Source: Candidatus Paceibacterota bacterium
Lineage (GTDB): Bacteria; Verrucomicrobiota; Verrucomicrobiia; Limisphaerales; UBA8199
Direction of reading: 5' to 3'
Assembly: GCA_035452965.1 (NCBI GenBank)
Contig: DAOTCE010000010.1
Location: 62,001 to 126,000, forward strand
DNA length: 64,000 nucleotides
A program made the translations under genes and the position numbers. Positions 27,655 through 37,443 of the stretch are shown piece by piece (position 1 is the stretch's first letter; the number at the start of each line of letters is the position of its first letter). The notes beneath the pieces were generated by a model. That model did no database searches. It worked only from the letters and a program-made list of their open reading frames with translations, and was not told where the DNA came from.

Positions 27655-27735
27655 TTCTGTTCAACTGTTCAACTCATTTAACTACTTCAACTCCTTTAAC
27701 TTCCCTCCCTTTGCTCCTTCGCGCCTTTGTGGTTC
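27655..27735. repeat. Word-like low-complexity intergenic tract
   Basis: A run of degenerate repeats made of GTTCAACT/TTTAACT words is followed by TTTGCTCCTTCGCGCCTTTG. On the minus strand it reads as purine-rich AAAGGCGCGAAGGAGCAAAG and GTTGAA units. It is non-coding and just beyond the stop of the disrupted gene. Confidence 0.5.
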
Positions 27736-27745
27736 GGTTCGCTCG

Positions 27746-29179
27746 TTACTCCGCCGGCCACTGCTCGGTCAGCACGGACTTGCCGCGTGGCACGCCGAAG
27801 CTGCGCGTATCACTGATCGTGGTAGGGCCGGGCAGCTTCGGGCGGAAGCAGGTTGGGGGAATGCCGCGCAACCACTTCTTCAGCGTCAAACGATAGCGCG
27901 TGTAGGGGCGCAGCTCAGGCTTCCCGCGCGTCTCCACGCGATACGTCTCCAACACCGCCGCAGACGGAACCCACACACCTTCAAACTCTTGGGTGTCCGT
28001 TACCCGGTAGATGATATTCGTGAAGCCGGCATCGAACGGCGGTGCTCTCTTTGCGTTCTGAAAGGGTGGCGCGGTCTTGGTTTCGCCGTCGTCCCGACAG
28101 GTGACGGCAACGGGGAGGAACGGGAATGCCGGTTGGAGCGTCCACTGAGCGGGAATCGTGAACGGCCTGGGGAAGTAATCGTCGTTCTCGAACAGGCCGA
28201 GGGTGAGCGGTGGTTCAATCAGCCCGTTCGTCACGCTGCGCAGGTAATGGCCCGACGCAAACATCAGCCAGACGGGTCCCATTTCATGCGCGAACAAGCT
28301 GTGAACCACCTGCTGATGGTGATAGATCCACGCGGTGGCTACGTTCCGGCTCGCGCGGACCCCGGGCGCATTCTGCGGGCTCGATAGGTTCATCCGGCTC
28401 AGATAGCAGAGCGTCTTCCCGTCGAACCCGGCCTCGTGATACAGGACGGCGCTCTCCTTCGCAGGCTCAAGGCGCAGCAGGTAACAGGAATTGCTGACCA
28501 CCACGCTGAAGTTCATCATTCTGCTCACCACCGGGGGAAAGCCCGGGCGTTTGCTGACGTCCTCAGCCGCCCAGGAGTTATGGTACTCAACGCTCCCTTC
28601 GGCCACGAACTGGGTAGCGGCGGCTTGGGATCGGCCCGCACCGCTTTCCGCCCTCACGAGATTGTCGTCGAGCGCCTCGGCCAGTTGCTTGAGCTTCTCC
28701 AGTGGCGCGCCCATGCCCTCAACCGTTATCAGGTAGTTGCCCCGCCTGAAGGCAATATCTTTGTGCATCCCGTCTCGCTGGTAGAAACGGGTTTCCTCGC
28801 CCGCGTTGGGCAGGCTGCCCGGCGCATCCCTGGTATCCTTGTCCTTTCCCCAAGCGTCTCCAATGTCCTCTCGGCTCCGGTATCGCCGCATCCGCACCAG
28901 GACGGTGTTGGAGCCGGAGAAGTAACGCAAAACCGCGTAGGCTTCGCACCCTCCCTTCCCAACCGTGTTGCGCGCCACCTGCAGCCATCCCTTGCCCTCA
29001 TTGCAGACCTCATTGATGGGACTCAACGGGTCAACCATCACGACAAGACGATTCGAGGTTCACCCCAGTCCAAGCTGCGGGATCGTAGGCGCAATTTGGT
29101 CAAGGCTGATTGGCTGGGCTGCCCAGAGGCTTCCCGCAGTCACGAGCGCTCCAGTCAACAGAATGAGCATCCTCTGCAT
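27746..29179 (-). pseudogene. Secreted protein gene interrupted by one in-frame TGA
   Basis: Reading from ATG at 29179, which has a strong ribosome-binding site (GGAAGGAG) and a signal peptide (MQRMLILLTGALVTAGSLWA), the frame meets a TGA at codon 40 (29060-29062). It then continues in the same frame, without frameshift, for another 437 codons to 27746. The junction reads QLGLG-stop-TSNRLVVMVDPLSP; a single change from TGG (Trp) would restore a 477 aa secreted protein. The downstream part has conserved-looking beta-rich sequence but no domain I recognise. Either the gene is newly broken, an error is present, or a shorter cytoplasmic product is made from GTG at 29041. Confidence 0.7.
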
Positions 29180-29386
29180 AGGATTCTTGCTCCTTCCGGC
29201 CGGTTTGAAGGTGGGCTGGAAACACTGAATTCGCCAGGCTTCGACGTTTCTCACCACGCGACCAAGCTTCGGGCGAAGGGTGCGGGCAGTCAACCGGAAA
29301 CTGACCACCCCCAACCGGGCGTCTGACCTGAGACTTGGCCCGTGGCGGCGGCGACAACCACGCCCCCGCAGCCTGGATCGCCAGGC

Positions 29387-30241
29387 TCAGAACTGGGGAT
29401 GCTGCCGCAGTATTTCCCAAGTCGTGGCGGACAGTCGCTTCTGGCAATACACCGGCTCGCGCAGCGGCTCCGCGCTGGTCGAACGGTGCGCCCGCTGCAG
29501 CCACCGGCGGTCGAGCGGTTCGGCGATCAGGTCGGGCGTGTTCGCCGCCACCGTCGTTTCCTCCTTCTCGCCCGTGGCGTGGCCGACGCCGACATAGAAG
29601 CCCGCGAGCAGGAGTGTGACCCGCAGCATGGTGCTGCGCGAGTAGGTCGGCAGGGCGCAGGGGCGGTCCGGCGCGAGCAGGCGAAACAGGTTGGAGAATA
29701 CGGGCAGCGTCCACATGGCCGCGTTGGTGGCCGGGGAGAAGGCGTCGAACATGATGACGTGCGGCTTGGCGAGCTTGCGGGTAGCGGGCTGGGTCAGCAG
29801 GGTGGGGAAGTCCGCCAGGTGCATCTCCCATTTCACCGTCTGCGCGCCGTCCTGGAAGGCGCAGTGCCGGTCGCATAACAGCCGTGCCAGGTGCAGCTCG
29901 TAGCCGCGCAGGTAGCCGAGGGCTTCCACGTGCTTCAGGGCAAAGGCCAGCGGCTCCAGCGTGTGATCGAAGCTCAGCAGGTGGATAGCGCAGGGGATGT
30001 CCCGCGTTGCCCGCAAGGCGGTGAGAGCATTGGCCGCGGCACCCAGCCCGACATCCCAGAGCACGAATTCCCCATGGTGCGCCTTGACACGCTCGGCCAG
30101 GCCGAGTTGCCGCACGTAAAGCGCCTCGGCCTCCGCCACCGGCCCCACGACGGGGTGAAAGGTCTCGTGGTGTGCCAGCGAATGGACGCTGTGCGCGCCG
30201 TTGGCCAGCTTGACGATCCGGTATGGGGCGGTGGATTCCAC
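29387..30241 (-). CDS. MnmC-like SAM-dependent methyltransferase
   Basis: The 284 aa protein resembles the methyltransferase (MnmC2/DUF752) part of the tRNA wobble-uridine enzyme MnmC. After GAHSVHSLAHHETFHPVVGP come FVLWDVGLGAAANALTALRA (SAM-binding loop) and HVIMFDAFSPATNAAMWTLPVFSNLFRLL, matching the family's DxFxP...W...F motif. The oxidoreductase half of full-length MnmC is missing. The ATG at 30310 lies in a low-complexity CACGCAACACG tract, so GTG at 30241 is the likelier start. Confidence 0.75.
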   Translation of the reverse strand: MESTAPYRIVKLANGAHSVHSLAHHETFHPVVGPVAEAEALYVRQLGLAERVKAHHGEFVLWDVGLGAAANALTALRATRDIPCAIHLLSFDHTLEPLAFALKHVEALGYLRGYELHLARLLCDRHCAFQDGAQTVKWEMHLADFPTLLTQPATRKLAKPHVIMFDAFSPATNAAMWTLPVFSNLFRLLAPDRPCALPTYSRSTMLRVTLLLAGFYVGVGHATGEKEETTVAANTPDLIAEPLDRRWLQRAHRSTSAEPLREPVYCQKRLSATTWEILRQHPQF

Positions 30242-30244
30242 GAG

Positions 30245-30309
30245 GCGTGGTCCGTGTTGCGTGTGGCGTGTTGCGTGTTCCGTCTCCACGCACCACACAC
30301 CACGCAACA
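30245..30309. repeat. Low-complexity GTGTTGCGTG tract
   Basis: The plus strand carries degenerate copies of GTGTTGCGTGTGGCGTGTTG followed by the inverted form CACCACACACCACGCAAC, so the segment could fold back on itself. It lies at the 5' end of the MnmC-like gene and makes its open frame look longer than it probably is. Confidence 0.5.
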
Positions 30310-30312
30310 TGG

Positions 30313-31557
30313 TCAGCGGTTCAGCCGGGTTGAGACCTTCTCGGCCTCGCGCATGACCCGCAGCAGGTTCAGCCCCGCCACCTTCTTGACGTCCTTCGCG
30401 CCGTAGCCGCGCCGTAGCAGCTCCGCCAACAGGGCCGGGTAACAGGAGACATCCTCCAGGCCGTCCAGCGCTCCGGTGAATCCTTCGAAATCCGACCCGA
30501 TGCCGATATGGTCTATGCCCGCCACCTTGCGCACGTGGTCAATATGATCGGCCACGTCGCTGATGCCGGCCTCGTGGGGCGAGGGATGCGCCCGGCGCCA
30601 TTCGGCCAGGGCCTGCTTGTAGTCGGTCGAGTCCTCAGGGTAGAGCTTGGCCAGCCGCGCCTTCTCGGCCTCCGACGCCTCCATGGCCAGGCGTCCACGC
30701 TCGGTCAGGTAGCCGGGCAGGAAGCAGATCATGACCACCCCGCCGTTGCTGGCCGTGAGCTTGAGCACATCGTCCGGGACATTGCGGGGCGAGTTGCAGA
30801 GGGCCCGCACCGACGAGTGCGAGAAGATCACCGGTGCCCGGCTGACTTTCAGCGCCGCGCGCATGGTGTCGTCGGTGACGTGCGACAGGTCCACCAGCAT
30901 GCCGAGCCGGTTGAGTTCGCGCACGACGTCCTCGCCGAACGGGGTCAGACCGTGGTGCTGGGGCTTGTCGCCGGCGGCATCGGCCCAATCGGTGTTCTTG
31001 GTATGCGTCAGCGTGAGGTAACGCGCGCCCAGGGCCTGTGCCATCCGCAGCACAGCCAGCGAGTTGTTGATGCAGTGCCCGCCTTCAATGCCGATGAGCG
31101 AGGCGATCTTGCCCCGGCGATGGATGCGCTGGACGTCCGTCGCCGTGAGCGCCAGTTCGAAGGTCTCGCTCCAGTGCGCCACCATGCGGCGGGTGACATC
31201 TATCTGCTCGAACATCGCCTGGACCGGCACCGGCCCGCCGGGCTCGGGCCGCACAAACACCGCCCAGAACAGGGCGCCGACGCAGCCCTGGCGCAGGCGG
31301 GGGATGTCGGTAACCAGCGGCGGCTTGAGCTTGCTGGTGTCCCGCGCCAGATCAATAGCCGCGAGATCGTTCTTATACTTGCGGTATTGCCACGGCAGGT
31401 CGTTGTGGCCGTCAATGAGCGGCGCCTCGCGCAGCAGGTGCCGCACCTTCGCCAGAGTGACGGCGTCCGGCTTGGGTGCTGGTGTCTGGTCGGCGGCGGC
31501 GGCGCTGGCTGCGATCATAGAGAAGATGACAGCTCCGATTCTGGAGCAGGAATTCAT
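30313..31557 (-). CDS. Membrane dipeptidase, peptidase family M19
   Basis: The 414 aa protein is a zinc dipeptidase of family M19 (renal dipeptidase type) with a signal peptide (MNSCSRIGAVIFSMIAASAA). Metal ligands are visible: His and Asp in LIDGHNDLPWQYR, Glu in IGIEGGHCINN, and histidines in LVDLSHVTDDTM and VIFSHSSVRALC. Near the C-terminus, HVRKVAGIDHIGIGSDFEGF matches the family's IGSDFDG motif. It likely cleaves D- or L-dipeptides in the periplasm. The start at 31557 gives the signal peptide directly. Confidence 0.92.
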   Translation of the reverse strand: MNSCSRIGAVIFSMIAASAAAADQTPAPKPDAVTLAKVRHLLREAPLIDGHNDLPWQYRKYKNDLAAIDLARDTSKLKPPLVTDIPRLRQGCVGALFWAVFVRPEPGGPVPVQAMFEQIDVTRRMVAHWSETFELALTATDVQRIHRRGKIASLIGIEGGHCINNSLAVLRMAQALGARYLTLTHTKNTDWADAAGDKPQHHGLTPFGEDVVRELNRLGMLVDLSHVTDDTMRAALKVSRAPVIFSHSSVRALCNSPRNVPDDVLKLTASNGGVVMICFLPGYLTERGRLAMEASEAEKARLAKLYPEDSTDYKQALAEWRRAHPSPHEAGISDVADHIDHVRKVAGIDHIGIGSDFEGFTGALDGLEDVSCYPALLAELLRRGYGAKDVKKVAGLNLLRVMREAEKVSTRLNR

Positions 31558-31652
31558 GCAGCGGCCAGCTTGAGGCCTGGCTCCCTCGGGGTCAAGCCGT
31601 GGCGCATGCCACTGCACAGCTTGTTACGCAGCAGCCCTCGTGGGCGCCCGGC

Positions 31653-33659
<2,007 letters not shown>

Positions 33660-33683
33660 AACAGATCAGCGGTTCGCTGCGTT

Positions 33684-33712
33684 ATTCTAATGGCCCAACC
33701 CGCACTCGTCAA
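33684..33712 (-). promoter_or_regulatory. acs promoter
   Basis: On the minus strand TTGACG (33707-33712) and TAGAAT (33684-33689) are spaced by 17 bp, a strong sigma70-type match. It lies 25 bp upstream of the acs start codon, giving a short leader. Confidence 0.65.
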
Positions 33713-33813
33713 CATAACAAACCATACTATTAATTAATTCCGCAAATGAAGCATTACCCTGGCTAAACCGCGGCCGGGTATTGCATCTGCCGCGGGATGG
33801 CTGAGAGTATGCC

Positions 33814-35145
33814 ATGGCGGCAGACAGAAAGACTCACATCGTCGTCCTCGGCGCGGGCTTCGGCGGGCTGACTTTCTGCCAGCGTTTCCGTCATGCTTCG
33901 GCGCGAGTGACTGTGGTAGACCGCACCAACCACCATCTATTTCAACCCTTGCTCTACCAGGTTGCTACCGCGGGTCTCTCGGCGCCGGAAATCGCGCAGC
34001 CGATCCGCTCCATCCTCTCCGCTCGGCCCGAGGTTACGGTCTTGCTGGATCAAGTGGCAGGGGTTGATCTGGGCAACCAGGAGGTTGTCCTGGAGAGAAG
34101 CACCCTGCGTTACGATTATCTCGTGCTGGCGCTGGGCAGCCAGACGAGCTACTTCGGGCATCCAGAGTGGGAGGTATTTGCTCCCGGGTTGAAGTCACTG
34201 GAAGACGCCTTGTTTATCCGCAGCCGCGTCTTGCTGGCATTTGAGAAAGCCGAAAACGCGGCCGAGGCGGCGAGACGAGAGGCGCTGCTCACAGTGGTCA
34301 TCGTTGGTGGAGGTCCCACGGGTGTAGAACTGGCGGGGGCGTTTGCCGAGCTGGCGCGCACTGTTCTGAAGCGCGATTTCCGCCGCATTGATCCGACGCA
34401 CGCCCGCATCATCTTGATCGAAGCTGGTCCATTGGTTCTGGGGCACCTGCCGTCGGATTTGGCCGAAAGCGCCCGGCGGCAATTGGAGCGCCTGGGGGTG
34501 CAGGTCCGAACCTCGACCAGGGTCACCGCCATCCAACTAGGCGAGCTGACGTTGAATACCGGAGAGACTCTCCGCGCGGAGAACATAATTTGGGCCGCCG
34601 GCGTGGCGGCCATGCCTCTCACAAAACAGCTCGGCGTGGAGTTGGACCGCGACGGCCGGGTGAAAGTGAATCCCGACTTGAGCCTGCCCGGTCACCCGGA
34701 AGTGTTCGCCATTGGCGACATGGCTTTGGTGCTTGGCGAAAACGGCCAGCCGGTGCCCGGCGTTTCGCCTGCCGCCATGCAAATGGCTCGGCACGTTGCA
34801 CGGATAGTGGTGGATGAGTTGGATTTGGGAATCGGGCGTGCGCCACGGCCTCCGTTCAAATACTGGGACCGCGGCACGATGGCTACGATCGGCCGGTCGG
34901 CGGCGGTAGCCTGGATCGGCAGGCTCCACTTCTCGGGGTGGATTGCCTGGCTGACATGGCTGTTCGTGCACCTGGTCTTCCTGATCGGCTTCCGCAACAG
35001 GCTCGCCGTGCTCCTCCAGTGGGCCTATTCGTATTTCGCTTACAAGCGCGGCGCGCGCATCATTGCCAGCCTGCCGGCCGAGCCGACCCATGCCCGCGCG
35101 CCGCGGGCTTGCCGAGCATCAACACCCAGCGCGGGAGCGGGCTGA
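33814..35145 (+). CDS. ndh: Type II NADH dehydrogenase (NDH-2)
   Basis: The 443 aa flavoprotein oxidises NADH and reduces quinone without pumping protons. It has the FAD-binding motif HIVVLGAGFGGLTFCQRF, the NDH-2 segment RTNHHLFQPLLYQVATAGL, a second dinucleotide motif VVIVGGGPTGVELAGAFAELA for NADH, and VFAIGDMALVLGENGQPVPG. A hydrophobic C-terminal segment (IAWLTWLFVHLVFLIGFRN) would hold it on the inner membrane. It is divergent from acs. Confidence 0.93.
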   Translation: MAADRKTHIVVLGAGFGGLTFCQRFRHASARVTVVDRTNHHLFQPLLYQVATAGLSAPEIAQPIRSILSARPEVTVLLDQVAGVDLGNQEVVLERSTLRYDYLVLALGSQTSYFGHPEWEVFAPGLKSLEDALFIRSRVLLAFEKAENAAEAARREALLTVVIVGGGPTGVELAGAFAELARTVLKRDFRRIDPTHARIILIEAGPLVLGHLPSDLAESARRQLERLGVQVRTSTRVTAIQLGELTLNTGETLRAENIIWAAGVAAMPLTKQLGVELDRDGRVKVNPDLSLPGHPEVFAIGDMALVLGENGQPVPGVSPAAMQMARHVARIVVDELDLGIGRAPRPPFKYWDRGTMATIGRSAAVAWIGRLHFSGWIAWLTWLFVHLVFLIGFRNRLAVLLQWAYSYFAYKRGARIIASLPAEPTHARAPRACRASTPSAGAG

Positions 35146-35244
35146 CCAGCAACTGCTCCAGGCTCTCCGGGGCAACGGCCGGGAGCCGTCGCGGGTACAG
35201 AAATGATTGGCCTGCCGGGCCGGGATTCCTCATACTGCGAGCGG

Positions 35245-36126
35245 ATGAAATCAATGACGGGTTACGGGCGCGGGGATTGTTCGAAGGACGGCTTCAAGGT
35301 CACTGTGGAGCTCAGCTCGGTGAATCGGAAGCAGACGGAGATCTCTGTGAATCTGCCGCGGGGCCTGGAATTGCTGGAGGCGCAGATCCGCGACGTGATT
35401 AACCGCCATGTGGCGCGGGGCCGGCTGACAGTGCGGGTGTCGCTCCACACGGGGGCGAACCAGAAGTCGGCGCGGGTCCTGTTGAACCTGCCGCTGGCCC
35501 GGGCCTATGCGCGCGAGCTGAACCGGCTCTCGAAACAGCTCCGACTGCCGGGACCGGTGACACTGCGCCACGTGGCGCAGGCGCCTGGGGTGGTTCAGAC
35601 TCCTGAAGACCTGGCGGTGGAGGAAGATTTCTGGCCGGCGGTGGAGAAGGCGCTCAAGCAAGCGCTTTCTCGGCTGGTCAAAATGCGGGAACGGGAAGGG
35701 GCGCACCTGGCGCAGGACCTCGCCAAGCGAATCAAGGTGATGCGCAAAGCGGCGGCGCAAGTGGCCAAGCAGAGCCCGACGGTCGCGGAGAGGTATCGCC
35801 AGCACCTGATCGAGCGGATCAGAAGCGCCGGGCTGGAAGCGCCGGCAGCGGAGGACGAGCGGCTGCTTAAAGAGGTGGTTTACTTTGCCGACCGTTCGGA
35901 CATCTCCGAGGAGCTGACGCGGCTGCAAAGCCATTTCAAGCAGTTCGAGGACGGACGGCGCTCGCAGGAACCGGTCGGCCGAATGCTGGATTTTCTGGCG
36001 CAGGAGATGAATCGCGAGATCAACACGATCGGCTCGAAAGCCAACGACAGCCTGATTTCACGCGAGGTGGTGACGCTCAAAGCGGAGTTGGAAAAGTTCC
36101 GCGAGCAGGCGCAGAATGTGGAGTGA
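35245..36126 (+). CDS. yicC: YicC family endoribonuclease-like protein
   Basis: The 293 aa protein matches YicC: MKSMTGYGRGDCSKDGFKVTVELSSVNRKQTEI at the N-terminus and a C-terminal FLAQEMNREINTIGSKAND segment. YicC-type proteins act as endoribonucleases on RNA and commonly sit next to gmk, as here. The start at MKSMTGYG is family-consistent; upstream methionine would add a non-conserved leader. Its stop overlaps the gmk start (ATGA), so the two are co-translated. Confidence 0.92.
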   Translation: MKSMTGYGRGDCSKDGFKVTVELSSVNRKQTEISVNLPRGLELLEAQIRDVINRHVARGRLTVRVSLHTGANQKSARVLLNLPLARAYARELNRLSKQLRLPGPVTLRHVAQAPGVVQTPEDLAVEEDFWPAVEKALKQALSRLVKMREREGAHLAQDLAKRIKVMRKAAAQVAKQSPTVAERYRQHLIERIRSAGLEAPAAEDERLLKEVVYFADRSDISEELTRLQSHFKQFEDGRRSQEPVGRMLDFLAQEMNREINTIGSKANDSLISREVVTLKAELEKFREQAQNVE

Positions 36127-36818
36127 TGAAAGCCCAGAGCCGAGAACTGAAAAAAGGTGCTGAGCGTGAAGCGGCAGGCGCCGAAAGCGCGGCCAAACCC
36201 GCGCCGGCTCCCGGCTCGCTGCTGGTGGTGATTTCCGCGCCGTCCGGCGGGGGCAAGACGACGCTGTGCAACCAATTGCTCTCGGCCCGGCCGCTGATGA
36301 CGCGGGCGGTAACCTGCACAACGCGCCCTCCCCGCAAAGGGGAGCAGGACGGGGTGGACTATTACTTCCTGGACGCGGCCTCGTTCCTCAAGCGGGTGCA
36401 GGCGGGCAATTTCCTCGAGCATGCAACGGTTTACGGACACAGCTACGGCATCCTCAAGGCGGAGGTGCTGGGCAAACTGCGGCAGGGCTGGGATGTGTTG
36501 CTGAACGTGGACGTGCAGGGGGCGGCCACGATCCGCGAGAAGGCGCAAGAGGACGCGGAACTCAAACGGGCGCTGGTGTCGGTGTTCCTGACGCCGCCCT
36601 CGATGGAGATCGTGGAAGGTCGCTTGCGCAATCGCGCGACGGATACGGAGCCAGTCATCCAGAAACGCCTGAGCGTGGCGCGGCAGGAGATCGCGCAGTG
36701 GAAGAACTTCGATTACCTGCTGCTGAGCAGCACCATTCCGGAAGACTTGCGGCGGATGCTGGCGATCGTGGAGGCGGAGAAAATGCGGTCGGCGCGCGTG
36801 CAGGCGCCGGAATTCTGA
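36126..36818 (+). CDS. gmk: Guanylate kinase
   Basis: Guanylate kinase phosphorylates GMP to GDP. The 230 aa protein has the P-loop VVISAPSGGGKTTLCNQLL, the GMP-binding TRAVTCTTRPPRKGEQDGVDYYF, and VLLNVDVQGAATIREKA. A 30-residue N-terminal extension rich in Ala, Lys and Pro precedes the P-loop and is not typical. The ATG overlaps the yicC stop. The usual neighbour rpoZ is absent and coaC follows directly. Confidence 0.95.
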   Translation: MKAQSRELKKGAEREAAGAESAAKPAPAPGSLLVVISAPSGGGKTTLCNQLLSARPLMTRAVTCTTRPPRKGEQDGVDYYFLDAASFLKRVQAGNFLEHATVYGHSYGILKAEVLGKLRQGWDVLLNVDVQGAATIREKAQEDAELKRALVSVFLTPPSMEIVEGRLRNRATDTEPVIQKRLSVARQEIAQWKNFDYLLLSSTIPEDLRRMLAIVEAEKMRSARVQAPEF

Positions 36819-36823
36819 ACCAA

Positions 36824-37399
36824 ATGAGCGCGGCAAAAAACATCGTGTTGGGCGTGACTGGATCAATCGCGGCCTGCAAGGCCGCCGAGCTGGCGAGCCT
36901 GCTGACGAAACAAGGCTGCCACGTGCGAGTGGTGATGACGGCCGATGCCCTCCGCTTCGTCACAGCGGTGACTTTCAAGACGCTGTCGCGGCACCCGGTG
37001 GTGACGGACCTCTACGACGACGACCAGGGCTGGCAGCCGGCGCACATCAAGCTGGCCGACGAGGCAGACTTGCTGCTCATCGCCCCCGCCACGGCGCAAA
37101 CGATTGCCAAGCTCGCGCTGGGTCTGGCCGGCGACGCCCTGAGTTGCGTGGCGCTGGCGCTGAACTCGCAAGCCAGGATCTTGGTGGCCCCCGCAATGAA
37201 CGGAAAGATGTGGCTGCATCCGGCTACACAGAAGAACGTCGCGACGCTCAAGGCGCGCGGCGTGGAGTTTATCGGCCCGGAGAAAGGGCTGCTGTCGTGC
37301 GGATATGAAGGGATAGGGCGGCTATGGCCAGTGGCGAAGGTGGCCGAGTGCGCGCTGACGTTGCTCCGCCAGCGCAAGCCGGCCAGGCGGCGGGGCTGA
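36824..37399 (+). CDS. coaC: Phosphopantothenoylcysteine decarboxylase (CoaC only)
   Basis: The 191 aa flavoprotein decarboxylates phosphopantothenoylcysteine in coenzyme A synthesis. It has IVLGVTGSIAACKAAELASLL, HIKLADEADLLLIAPATAQT with the FMN-binding histidine, APAMNGKMWLHPATQ (the family's APAMN motif) and the catalytic-loop cysteine in LLSCGYEGIGRLWPV. The CoaB synthetase domain usually fused in bacterial Dfp is missing and no coaB follows, so the partner must be encoded elsewhere. It starts five bases after gmk. Confidence 0.9.
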   Translation: MSAAKNIVLGVTGSIAACKAAELASLLTKQGCHVRVVMTADALRFVTAVTFKTLSRHPVVTDLYDDDQGWQPAHIKLADEADLLLIAPATAQTIAKLALGLAGDALSCVALALNSQARILVAPAMNGKMWLHPATQKNVATLKARGVEFIGPEKGLLSCGYEGIGRLWPVAKVAECALTLLRQRKPARRRG

Positions 37400-37443
37400 A
37401 CCCGTCCGGAGCGCGCGTCCTATCCGCTGGGATCTGCTTGATT

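Noticed and set aside
29060..29062. TGA as selenocysteine codon
   Set aside because: No neighbouring cysteine-type redox motif and no convincing SECIS-like hairpin was seen; the residue context favours lost tryptophan.
29100..30296. 398-codon frame overlapping the MnmC-like gene in another frame of the same strand
   Set aside because: Composition is Arg/Ala/Gly-rich and it would remove the start and signal peptide of the next gene; the MnmC-like frame has real motifs.
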